Of a DNA stretch of 64,000 nt, positions 45,782-56,299 are shown in pieces (positions within the stretch are counted from its first letter, which is position 1; each line of letters begins with the position of its first letter). This stretch comes from Neofusicoccum parvum (lineage: Eukaryota; Ascomycota; Dothideomycetes; Botryosphaeriales; Botryosphaeriaceae): NCBI GenBank assembly GCA_020912385.1, contig CP087214.1, positions 992,001-1,056,000 on the forward strand. Direction: 5' to 3'. The notes under the pieces are model-generated. The model saw only the letters and a list, made by a program, of their open reading frames with translations, did not search any database and had not been told where the DNA came from. Made by a program: the position numbers and the translations under genes.

Positions 45782-47035
45782 TCAGACAAGGAATGTCCAG
45801 AAGCTTGGGTAGACAAATTCATCCTCGAAAATGCGGCGGACCTGCTCTAGGATGAATTTCTCGACCTTGCCCACGTTCTTCAGCACCTGTTTCCCTTGCT
45901 CTTTCTGGCCGATCTCGCTCTCCACCTTGATCTCTTCGAGAAGGCCGCCGGGTGAGGTCCGACACGCGCGCTGATTGGCCGATGCATGATCGTCAGCCGG
46001 GCTGTCTTCTTCCCTGGGCTCTGCGCCAATCAGGGCCTCGGCGTCCTCTGGAGATAAGAAACAGAAATGTGCTCGCTTCTTGATGTAAGCTAGGATTGCA
46101 ACCCCGTCAAACGTCAGGCCGGTGACGGTGAGCTTGAGTGGGATGCCGACAAAGCTTGGCATGGGGTAGTCAAGCAGGATTTCCGCCGTGAGCACCATCT
46201 TGATGTCGCCTGAGTAACGGACATGCGCAACGATCTGTAGATCCTCGGGGCTAGCCTCGCGCAGGCGCGGGGTGGGCGACGGGGAGCAGCCGTCACTGTC
46301 GCGCCGCTGCTTTGGGTACTCGCTGGCGTCCGAGCCAGACCCGCGTTCGTGCTGGTGCTGGCTTTGCGGGCGCGAATCCAGATCGGCCGTGGACGGTGTG
46401 TTCGAGCTGATGGATGCTGAGTGGTCGCGCGGCGTGTGCGGTCGGTCCGCATGATGGTAGTCATGCCATCCGTTCTGAAACTGTGCGCCGGCAACGGCAG
46501 CAAAGGGCGTAGTCGTACCTGACAGGCCGGCGCCGAGAGGGAGGTGGAAGTAGCTCATGTTCGAGGTGCCGCCCGGAATGCCCGGCGTGGGCTCGCGCGA
46601 GAGGGAGTTGCCCAGCCGCTCGCCGAGGGCCAGGCCGCTGCGCAGGCCGGTGAGGCGCGAGTCGATGGGCGGCGGGCGCGCGTGGTTCCCTCTGGGCTGC
46701 TCCTGGGGCTTCTCGTCGCGCGCGCGCTGGCGGCGTTCGCGCGACGTCTTCGCAGCGTCACCGCCCGCCGCTTCGGTCACGGGCGCCGAGGTGGTGTCAT
46801 CGTCGGGCGCGTCGTCGTCCTCCTCGTAAAAGTCGGGCAACGGATCACATATATCCTTAATCTCGATCGCCGGCGTGACGCTGCCGAAGTCGAACGAGTG
46901 GACCTGGACGGCGCGGATGAAGCGCGGCAGCGTCACCTGCTGGAAGCGCTCGTGGACGAACGCGCGCACCGCCTCGGCAGACGCAGCGCCGTCCGCGCCG
47001 CCCGTGAGCGTGTCCCAGTGGATGTCGATCGACAT
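45782..47035 (-). CDS. MDM12: Mitochondrial distribution and morphology protein 12 (ERMES subunit)
   Basis: MDM12 is the bridging subunit of the ER-mitochondria encounter structure with Mmm1, Mdm34 and Mdm10, which moves lipids between the two membranes. A single exon of 417 aa starts [13 protein letters not shown], the standard MDM12 beginning. The SMP lipid-binding domain is split by a long disordered insert. Its first part has [40 protein letters not shown] and FYEEDDD. Its second part has [37 protein letters not shown] and [13 protein letters not shown]. The end is [20 protein letters not shown] and a few more residues. The insert (about residues 85-270) is typical of filamentous ascomycetes. 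Confidence 0.95.
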   Translation of the reverse strand: MSIDIHWDTLTGGADGAASAEAVRAFVHERFQQVTLPRFIRAVQVHSFDFGSVTPAIEIKDICDPLPDFYEEDDDAPDDDTTSAPVTEAAGGDAAKTSRERRQRARDEKPQEQPRGNHARPPPIDSRLTGLRSGLALGERLGNSLSREPTPGIPGGTSNMSYFHLPLGAGLSGTTTPFAAVAGAQFQNGWHDYHHADRPHTPRDHSASISSNTPSTADLDSRPQSQHQHERGSGSDASEYPKQRRDSDGCSPSPTPRLREASPEDLQIVAHVRYSGDIKMVLTAEILLDYPMPSFVGIPLKLTVTGLTFDGVAILAYIKKRAHFCFLSPEDAEALIGAEPREEDSPADDHASANQRACRTSPGGLLEEIKVESEIGQKEQGKQVLKNVGKVEKFILEQVRRIFEDEFVYPSFWTFLV

Positions 47036-49000
47036 GGCGGTCCAGGTGCAGCAGGACTCGCTACGCGGGCTGGTTGACTTGGGCAGGTGTTGTCGGCGCG
47101 GGCGCGGCTCGCTTGACGATCCTTGGCATCTCGCCCACCACGGATTACCACGCTGCCTGGCCGCTGCCACCCTGCCACCCTGCCCTGCACCGCTGCCTGT
47201 GCGTCGGGCCGTGGCAACACCCAACACCCACTCGCCGTCCACCGTCCAGCGCAGCGCGCGCCGGCCCTCCCTGCGCGGCGGAGCTGCGGCCAGGCAGCAC
47301 GGCGCAGCCAGGCAAAGGGCAGGCAGCAATGCAGCAGCAGAGCCAGGCCGGCCGGATGGAGAAATGGATGAAGTGTTTTGCGGGTCGCGTCCTGGCAAAT
47401 CTAACTTGATATGAGCCCTGTGAGGCGAAGAGCCGTCCGTCACCACGCGAGAGTTACGGGTAAAACGGCGTCTGCGCCAGGCCCCGCACTGCCCGCACGC
47501 CGCCGCGCAGCTCCTCGGCCAGCCGCCCAGCCGCCGACAACTGATGTCAGGTTTGCCCGTTCCGGACGCGCGCGACACCACCGCCCGCCGCGCTCGTTGC
47601 GGAGTGATCGACGATCTGATAGTCGCACGCCGCGCTGCTTGGCTTCACAGGTGACCGTGCTGCGACTGCGGCCGGCCATGCGACCACGCCGGGCGGAGCG
47701 CTGATACGCGCGCGCGCGCCTCGGGGGTCGGTATGGATGCGGCAAGTCGAGCACCTCGCCGTTTCAGCGCTCACATGTGGCGTACTTGCGGGCCGGCCCT
47801 CTAACTAAAGGGCTCGGAAGATCACCGTCACTTTCTGGCCGGCGAGCGCGTCGCTGCCCTCTCCCCCCCCCTCCTCCGCCCACCGCTGTGCCGCACGGGT
47901 GCGTGGCGTGCTCTGCAAGCTTTATCCCGCACATCCTCTGGCCTCTTGCGGCACGCGTCTGAGCTTGTATGCCTGCCGCCGTTGGGCAGCAATCCGCGCG
48001 AGTCGCAAAATTAGCCAGCGCCGTCCGAGGCGTGGTGCGGCGCGCGTGCGATACGTACAATCTCGCCGTCATTTCGCAGCGGCGGAAGGGGAAGGGGTTG
48101 CGCGCTCTGGCGGCAGCATGGCTGGCTGAACGCGCCGCTGTCACTGTCACTTCACAGCCTCCAAGGCAGAGCGCGCAAACCAGGGCCGCGCCCAAGGGTT
48201 GCCCTGCGGGGATTCCTCCGGCTAAACAGCCGTAAGCGATTGGCGAGGGTTTGCAGTATCTCCGCCGTTGATGATCAATCGGAGATAATTTGCATTTGCA
48301 TTTTCTTCACTACCAACGGTTTTCCCGTGCGACGTGAGCCGTGACATGGCCGACGGCAGCCCATGGTGCATTCGCACGCCACCGAGCGCAAGCGGGCTGC
48401 AATCTCCATCAGACGGTCTTGGAAGCTTGATTGATGGCCGGTACTCTATCCCTCGCCGCATCTTGGTTGCTGTGCCGCCCCAGAGGTGAGTGAACGAGAG
48501 GTGGAGAGAGCAAGAGAGAGGGAGGAGAGGAGAGAGTGCATGGCTGCGGGTTGAAGAAATATCCTGCGCCTTGTTTTTTTCCATCCAAGAGAGGTACCAG
48601 TACAGCCCGGAAGGCGGGTGCGACGAGACATTACAACTTTCCAAGACGGCCAGAAGAACTTCCAAATAAAAACATATGAACGCCAGCCCTGCTGAACGCC
48701 AGCTCTGTGGCTCCCATGCCATTGGAACGCCTGCACTTTTGTCTCCGTGACGCCGTCCTATGCTCGTGTCGTACCGAAAAAAAAATATAGGCCTACGAGG
48801 GCCAGCGAGTGGGTGCCCGGCGAGGGAACCCGCGGGGTGGTGAGGGTGGTGAGAGGGATCGAGGAACGGCCCGCGTTTCTGTTTTCTATAACCGCATGTG
48901 CAGTGGTACTGCCGTCGTCCGGACGAAACCCGCGGTGCACGCTGCAGAGGGCTGGTCAGAGCTGGGGTACGCAGCGCGGCGCGGACGTTGGCGGTACCTG
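47036..49000. other. Gene-poor intergenic region I
   Basis: About 2 kb with no recognisable gene. Its left part is the MDM12 promoter. Long open frames, such as one at 48222-49013 on the minus strand, show no domain and look like GC-rich chance frames. Confidence 0.5.
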
Positions 49001-49147
49001 TCATCCATCGCACTTATCGCACTTCTCCTCGTGTTTGACGGTCTTTGTTTTCAGCTCGCCGCAGGAAGCGCGCCTCGAGGTGGCGCATGGGGCCTTCTCG
49101 ACAACCTGGTGCCCGCAGCCGTAGTTGTGTATTACTCGGGTGCACAT
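49001..49147 (-). CDS. Small Cys-rich conserved fungal protein (48 aa)
   Basis: The frame MCTRVIHNYGCGHQVVEKAP continues to end at EEKCDKCDG. It has six Cys (positions 2, 11, 21, 29, 43 and 46) and a His arranged like a small metal-binding knuckle (CGH, then C-x2-C at the end). The ATG has an excellent context (gccaccATG). Very short proteins with a CGH motif, a Cys near APC and a terminal C-x2-C are widespread in filamentous fungi and have no known role. I recall the pattern but cannot check it here. The surrounding stretch contains no other gene. Confidence 0.55.
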   Translation of the reverse strand: MCTRVIHNYGCGHQVVEKAPCATSRRASCGELKTKTVKHEEKCDKCDG

Positions 49148-51966
49148 GGTGGCGTCGGCGGCTGCAGCGGCGGGAGGGATGGTGGGTGGGTGGGTGGTGG
49201 TGGTGGGGGAGCTTGGAGCTCTTCTTGGAGGGCGGGCTGGGGGGCGGAAATAGTCGCGCTTTGGAATGGCGAGCAAATGCAGGACGACGCGTGGCGGGCA
49301 ATTGCTGCGCTGGCGCGGGCGAGGGCGAGGGCGGGGAGGAGTCTTGGGGGGATTGAGGAGGATTGACGGTGACCTTGCTTGGGGACAATTTCGGCTTCGA
49401 GGGAGGCACGGCGAAGGGGAACCGCGTGCTGGTGGTGGAGCGCCGGGTCTTATAGAGGCATATTGAGGCAAGCCCGGCAGTATGGGCCTTCGTGGGAAGT
49501 TAATAAAATACCGTTTGCAACATCGAGTGCGACAGCGCCGGCGGTCGTGTACAGCCGTTGGAACAACGCGGGAAGGCAAGGAATTCATGTACGAGCGTTG
49601 GCCTCGCTGACAGGGAACGGCCGGGGCCAGGGTGATGCTGCTATCCAAGCTCCATGGTGATTAGCACGGGCGGGCAGGCCAATAATCATGCCGGCCGCTG
49701 CTAGCGGCAGGTGGTCGAGGAGCACCCAGGCGACCGATCATGGCGCTGAGAATGGGCCGGTACATGCCTACGTACAGGACGCAGCGCTGCCGGCCGCTGA
49801 ATCCAGCAGTGCCGCCCGAGCAGCGCGCTGCTGTCTTGGGAGCTGCGCATTCGCGTCCGCGCTGCCCTGGCCGCCGCTGCCCGCATGCCCCGGGCCCACC
49901 GCGCGCGGAACTCTCGACAGCGTCCCGGGCCAAGCCCTGGCGATCACTGCTGGCCGCACACCGCACTGTATCAGCCTTGTGCGTGGATCGCCGTTTGTGT
50001 GTTTAAGCTGCAGTCAGGCCATTTTGCGACTTTATTAGCACCCGCGAATTTGCCTTTGTGCGAACGGAGCCCGCCTGATTTGTATTCGCCCGAGCATTCC
50101 TCGCACATGGCACCCTTGCGGTGGCAAGTATCGCGCGGGCGCAGTGCAGCCGCGGAAGGCCGGAGCGGTGGGACACCACGCAAGGAGCCGGCCCTTACAT
50201 ACGGGCACGGTGGGTGCGCGGCCGCCAGCAGCGCCAGCGAGCAGTCGCTCGCGGTGGAGCAATCTTACGTTTGTGCCCGCCAGCCTTACATGTGATGTGG
50301 TTCCTGCCTGCCGCGAGTCGGTGGCACAGGGAAGGCGCGGCCCTTGTTGGGGCAGCAAATGGCTTGCATAAGGCCTCTGCCAAACCGCCTGGGCGCAGAG
50401 TGTCGGCCCGGGCAGATCACTTGGTTCCGCGGCGTGGGCATCGCGGTTGGCGGCTACTCTGGCCTACCGCGTGCGGCGTAGTGCTGCGGTGCTACGGCCG
50501 CCCCCGCGCGCCGCCCGCGCAGTTGCTGGTGCCAGCGCGCGCCGGTGTCGGCCTGCGCCTGCGCTGCGCGCTGCTTCCTATACTGGCCCTCTCGCGCACT
50601 GGGGCGCTCTCTCTCCTCCGTCTCTCCCCAGCGACGCGCCCCTCCCCCATGCCGCCGTCCAGCGCCCAGCGCCCAGCGTCCAGCGTCCAGCGTCCAGCGC
50701 TCGCGGCGCCGCCTGTCGCTGCCGCGCGCCCAGCCAGCGGCCGCCGTAGCGCAGAGCTACCGCCCGCCGCACTGTTCCTGAGCCCGCAGCACGCAGCACC
50801 CAACCGGCCGCCCACGGATACCGCGCCGTCGCGCTGCAATATCAGCGAAACCAAGGGCTGGACGCCACCGCCCTCGCGCTCAGGAGGCACGCACACGACC
50901 CGTGGGCTGCGCAGCCCGCCCGCCTCGGCTACCCTCGGCCAGCGCGCCAGACGATCGCGAAGAATCGGACTCGAATGGCCCATCGTGAAGACGACGTGTC
51001 AACGGCCGCCGCTCTGCTGCTCTGTAGGCGCAGCTCCAACGAGTAAGGCGCCTCGGAGCGATGCGGGGAAGCACGACGCAAGGAGGCGGCCAGGGCCTTC
51101 GATGCTAGGGCCTAGCGCGGGGTAGCAGTCTGGCTGCGAGCACCTTGATGCCCGCGAGCCCGGAGCGGACAGCCAGCTGGCGAGACGCGACGAGCAGAAC
51201 AGCACGCAAGCTTCTCGCCCTGCCCAGAACGGCAGCGGCGACTGCACGTCGGCAGGTGTTACTTCCGCCGCCACGCCGCTCCACGCACGCTCTGCGCCCG
51301 CGCAGCCCTTCTGCTCTGACCAGCAGCCCACACCGCCATCTTATCAGCACCGCCAGTGTGCCAGTGCTGCCGCAAACAACCTCGGATGGCGCCTGCGCGC
51401 TCTTGGTCCTCATTCGCGCCTGCGCGCCGCCGCCCTCAAACACATGACGTCGCGTAGGAGCCAGCATCCCCAGCCGGCCCTTCTTCGTCCGCACGTGTCC
51501 GCCCGCGATGGACGAGCGGAGCGCCTGCTTACAGCCGGCTTATAGGTGCGCGCAAGCCGTTCTTGCCCGAACGATCCCCAGAGCAACGGCTCCATTCGAG
51601 CTATAGGCGCCACCATCGCGCTCTATCGTCGCCGTACTTAACCAGCAGCTCCTGCCCCTACTGCGCCTGCCACAGCCCGCCTGAACCCACTGCACTCCTG
51701 CGCGCCGCTTGCTGCACCAACGGGATAAGACTTACGACCCACTTCTTCAGCTCCTCCCCTGAAACGCCATACCGCGTACACGTGCTCCCTTTGCCCGGCC
51801 GATCAGCACCCCGACTGTGTCACCCGGCAAGACATAAATTCAGCCCAGCTCGCCGTGCTCGTTCAGCTCACCATCTCCCACATTTCCTCGCCCCTGCCGT
51901 CAAACCCCGCCAGTTCCCCCACCCGCGCAGCTCTTTTTTTTGCCTCGAACAGCTCCAGATATCAAG
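49148..51966. other. Gene-poor intergenic region II
   Basis: About 2.8 kb of GC-rich sequence. Open frames on all strands are low in complexity (Arg, Ala, Pro) with no motif. It includes the 7-bp minisatellite at 50657. The right end must hold the promoter of the small gene at 51967. Confidence 0.5.
50657..50698. repeat. 7-bp tandem repeat (unit GYCCAGC)
   Basis: Six contiguous copies of GTCCAGC or GCCCAGC in perfect 7-bp register. They lie in non-coding DNA. Confidence 0.9.
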
Positions 51967-52302
51967 ATGGCCGCTCCCAACATGAACTCGCTCCTATCGG
52001 CCCGCCGCCCCTCGGCGTTCCTGGTTCTCGCGCCCACGGCCTCCTCCAACTACCCCGCGTCGCCCACCTCGCTCACTCCTACGTCTCCGTCGGTCTCTGG
52101 CGCAAAGGAGCCTGTTTCTCCCACCCAGGAGCTCGCGTCCCCAGTCACCAAGCCGGTGGAGAACGAGATGGAGGTCACGGCCAAGCAACGCCGTTCGAGC
52201 AGCGTCAGCAGCAACACGTCTGCACAGTTCAAGTTCCTCAAGCTGGGCCCAGTCCACTTCGGGAAGGGCGACGGAGCCACCGACTTCGCCGAGATGGAAT
52301 GA
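51967..52302 (+). CDS. Small Ser-rich conserved fungal protein of unknown function (111 aa)
   Basis: The start MAAPNMNSLLSARRPSAFLV has A at -3. An in-frame ATG nine codons upstream (51940) is a weaker alternative. The protein is Ser/Pro/Thr-rich, with a basic phosphorylation-like patch (KQRRSSSVSS) and the C-terminal signature FKFLKLGPVHFGKG followed by an acidic end. I recall similar short proteins in many ascomycetes, all of unknown role. The RRSSS patch would suit a PKA-type or 14-3-3-type site, which is inference. Intergenic DNA on both sides is unusually long. Confidence 0.65.
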   Translation: MAAPNMNSLLSARRPSAFLVLAPTASSNYPASPTSLTPTSPSVSGAKEPVSPTQELASPVTKPVENEMEVTAKQRRSSSVSSNTSAQFKFLKLGPVHFGKGDGATDFAEME

Positions 52303-55300
52303 AGACACTGCACGTGACGGCGTATCAGCAACAACGCCCTCGTTGCATCCCTGAGTCCAAATCCCACGGTCGGGCCTGGATGACTTCTGCAATCGGTGCA
52401 CCAGCTACTCCAGTTTTACTTCTTTCGTCGTGACTCGGTTTATGGTGTTCGGGACATCGGCAAGTTTGTCCTTTTTGCTTTGCGGCCTTCTTTCCGGGCG
52501 GGACGGTGCGCCTGGGCATCGGGTTAAGTATGCTAGCGGATGCATTACTAGGAAGGTTGGAACAATCAGGGACCCATCAAACCAAACATCACGATGCTAC
52601 GATATTCGAATTAGAATTTTGTCTACACAATTACCTCTGATTGCGTGCGAACCGGTACTGACTGGTGTTGTCCACATTCAACTCTTGACGTCATTCCAAC
52701 GAGTCGCGCATGCGATGGTCCGCGTGCGCCGACTTAAGCTTTCACAGCCGTTTAGCTGAAGGGGAGGTGGACTTGCTTTCCACGGACTGAGCCTATAATC
52801 GAGATCGGCCGTGCGAGGAGAAGACCAATAGGGGGTTCGTCGGGAATGCCCCTCGCCAATCACTCTGGCTGACCCTGCTGCAGACTAGCTCACCGGTCGA
52901 TCTCGTCCAAAGATCCAGATGGCGAGGTTCCTTGTCCGGGGAATGTTCCAGATTGCAATTGAGTTTCTTGCTTGTGCGGTCTAGATCTCGACGCTCAGGT
53001 CGAAATCCAGGTCCTGCCTCCAAGTACTCAATGCGGACTGGTTTCGCGATGCATAATTGGGATAACGGTTTGCGTAGGCTGGGGAAGTCTGAGAGGAAGG
53101 ATGAAGCAGGGCGCTCTGTGGCTCTGTATGTGCAAAGATTTGCTAGCCAATTTCGGATGTACGTCCGCATGGATGCTGCGCTACGGATGAAGCTTGAGAT
53201 GGTTTGAAACGAGGACGAGGAACCTCCAGTCCAGTCGGGGGACGGGCAGGGCATATCCGCGCACGTTCTTGGGGATGGTGGTAAGGTCGGAAAAGTGCTC
53301 CGGTCCATTCAAGTCCAACGCGAGATACGACGGCCAGCTTCGTGAACTAGCGCACAGGCTTGTTGGCACGCGCCCTTCAGCTTGAAGCACTTCTTAAACG
53401 CAAGCCGCATCTCCACGGCACGACAGCCTGACGCGCCCGGCCCATCCGATAATTTGAGCCTCCTCCGTTGGGCAAGACGCCAACTCTTTTTCTCCCCTCA
53501 ATGCACGAGCGTGCGCGTATACAATGGCCCTTGCCCATGCGAGGGTGGGATTGAAGTACCTTCGTACCCTCAGGGGATATTGGGCATTCTTCTGCTGCGG
53601 CCTCAGCAACAGTGAGACAAATGGCGGTAGGACAGCCCAGACGCGCTCGGTCGGCACGAAGGTTGCGGCACGCAAAGTCTCTTAAGCACCGTCGAACCTC
53701 ACAGGCAACACGGAAGCCATAAATAGGCGATAGGTGTTATAACGCCCAGAGGGATGCCTGTTCGAGACTAGTCTCAGGAACCGGGCACGGGCGGCGTATG
53801 GGAGCGGCAACTTCGGACTGGAGCGACCCATGCCTGGCCGCTCGTCGGGTGTTGCTGCTGTATCGCCCGTGTCTGCGTGTGGTGGTTCGGCCACAGCTTG
53901 ATTAACTTTGCTTCTTCCGCGGCAGCTCGGAAGCGACCCCCCCCAGCCCCGGTCAACTTTCTTCCTCACTACCCGGCGCCAGCAGAGCAAGCTCGAAGCT
54001 TGCTGCATCGGTGCTAGCGGCGACAGCCCCCTGAAACTTGGTCGTTCGAAGTTGCCCTGTCGTCCCCTCTTTCCTGTCTTCTCCGGCATCGAGAAAGAGA
54101 AAAAAGCGTTGCGGCCTTATGCACCGCTCCCGCGACCCCAGACCATGCGGCTCATCACACGAGTTCCGGTCTCCGGTCGATTTGAAGCATGTTTGCTGAA
54201 CTCTGTCCCTGCCCTCCCTCCTTTCCTCAGGTCATGCCCCGGCCCTAGCTTCTCGATGAACCATCATGCCCTTTTTTTTTAACCTTCACTGAGCACGCTT
54301 GCATTGATTGGGCTTCATGATTACAAGCACGGCGCTATCGAAAAACTAAGCGGAGGCAAATGTCACGGCTAGCCTTAAGCTCTGGACTTTCTATTTTCCT
54401 CCATCCGAGCCCTTCCTCGCGGGAGAGAACAGGAAAACAATCACGAGGAAGACCATTTGCCTATTCCAAGCAATCAGCCCGAGCCTCGGTTCCTTCAAAG
54501 TGTGAACCGGAGATAAAGAAAAGGATGGGAAGCAGTGCTTGGTTAGCTGACGACAGCCGCCACACGTTCGTCGCGGAGCTGCGAGCCGTAACGGGTGGTT
54601 CGACCCTTCCACCCCAACACAAGCCACGGCAGCTGCAAGCGGACGAATGGAGTGGGGATGGCGAAGTTCAGACGTGGACGCAGACACACCACCTCCACCG
54701 CCGCCGCTGCCGCCGCCGCGCCGCGCCGCGCCGCGCGGCTACCGAAAATTTGCCCTACAGGGCACTCACGATGGGGAGCGGATGCCAGCCAGTAGACGGA
54801 GCTGGGGACCGCCCGTTTCCCCGCGGCTCCGGCGGGCGCTGTGCTCAGTTGCAAGAAGCGGCTCGAGCGAATGACAGGCGGGCCGCTGCTGGCTGGATGT
54901 GCCAAGGCTTGGAATAGGCATGAGATGGCGGGAAATGGTTTGTGCTGCGGAGCCACCTAAGTTACACACTAGAGATGAGAGGTGCAGGCGGCCATGCACA
55001 GTGCCGTCTCGTGCAGTTGGGGCGGCTTATCCGTGGGGTGGGAGGAAGGAGCAGCAGCAAGCAACAGCAGTAAGATTGAGAAAAAAAAAATCGCGATGGG
55101 GGCGGGCGGCTAGAACCATGTCCGGTCGTCTCGCGGCATGTGTCAACTAGGCAGCCGTCCGATATTTCCGATTGCCTACATTCGGGGAGGTGCAAGAGAG
55201 GCGCACAGCGTTGCGTGACGGCTGCAGCAGTGCTGGACTGTGCGGAGGGCAGACAAGGCGACGCGCAAATGAAGATTATAAAGCACCGCGAGACAAGCGG

Positions 55301-55583
55301 TTTGGAGAATTGGGCATCCTTGCGAGATTTGCACCTGGGTGATGTCAGTCGCGCCGGTGGGTGTCGGGGAGGTCGTCGGCGTACTCCTGCTCCTGGCGGC
55401 GGCGGGCACGTCGGGGCTCGACGAATTGCTGCAGCCAGAGCTATCTGCCATGTACCGCGGGCCGGCGGTGCAGCACACAGCAGCAGGCGGCACGCAGGGA
55501 CGGCGCGCAGACGGATAGCTCGCGTTTGACGGCGGCGCGGTGCGTTGCGACGAAAACGTGGGAGCTGTCAAAGTGGAGCGCGG

Positions 55584-55618
55584 GAGACGTGAGACGCGAG
55601 ACGCGAGACGCGAGACGC
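55584..55618. repeat. 7-bp tandem repeat (unit GAGACGY)
   Basis: Five contiguous copies, one GAGACGT and four GAGACGC, in exact 7-bp register. Confidence 0.9.
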
Positions 55619-55713
55619 TCGGACGCCACTGCCTAGCGAAGCCGACCACCGTCATCGACCTTGCCTGTCCCTGCCACTGCTGCTGCTGTGCCTGGCTGGT
55701 GCTGCGCTGCCTC

Positions 55714-55739
55714 TGCCTTCTGCCTTCTGCCTTCTGCCT
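55714..55739. repeat. 7-bp tandem repeat (unit TGCCTTC)
   Basis: Three full copies plus a partial fourth. It is about 100 bases from the GAGACGY array but unrelated in sequence. Confidence 0.8.
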
Positions 55740-56299
55740 GTGGTGCTCGCACTCGACAGCTGCCGGTGCAGGCGGGCCGCGAGACGCGGCTGGCACAGCA
55801 CCGCTCGCTCCCTGCGGCTCTGTCCCAGTGGCCGACAACGTGGCTGCCCACGCTGCCCTGCCGCCGGCCGTGACGTTGCACACAGCGGAGGCCCATCCGC
55901 CAGTGCCGTCGCTGACTGAGCCCGCCGCGTCCGCCGAGAGCGAGTGCATTTCGAAGCAGCACGGCAACGTCCCGCTAGCGATTGCCTGCAGCGCCTGTGA
56001 TTCGCCCGCGCCCCCAAACCCATCCACTCACTCCGACGTCGCCGCAAACACCACCGTTCGCTGCTCGTCGGCGTCCGGAAGGCTTGTCTCTGCCTGGATG
56101 GGCGTTCTGCCCCGCATGGCCGGCAACGGCGTCGATTCGCGACTTCCCACACCGCTCTCCGGCCATTGCTCAATGTCTACGTCATGCCCTAGTCTCTTGG
56201 GCGCCTGCACTTCGCAACACAGCGCCGTTGCTTCTCAGCCTCTTCGAACCTCACTTCCCTCTGCTTAGGAAATCCCGCTTTGGGATATTGACGAGCATC

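Larger units (their letters stand above)
52303..56299. other. Gene-poor intergenic region III
   Basis: About 4 kb without a gene I can name. A minus-strand frame at 52793-53308 (171 aa) and others up to 283 aa exist but lack motifs. Two more 7-bp minisatellites lie near the right end. CpG- and GC-rich low-complexity tracts are common (for example GCC runs near 54700). Confidence 0.5.

Noticed and set aside
48222..49013. 263-aa minus-strand open frame
   Set aside because: No recognisable domain, mixed composition, and it crosses purine/pyrimidine tracts.
52793..53308. 171-aa minus-strand frame starting MDRSTFPTL
   Set aside because: A true ATG is present, but I see no family motif, and overlapping frames in the other phases are equally plausible. 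Left as unassigned.
54590..54625. GGTTCGAC sequence resembling a tRNA T-arm
   Set aside because: The flanking bases do not form a 5-bp stem, and no acceptor or anticodon arms were found.
55176..56027. 283-aa minus-strand open frame
   Set aside because: It runs through two 7-bp minisatellites and has no domain. GC-rich DNA gives such frames by chance.
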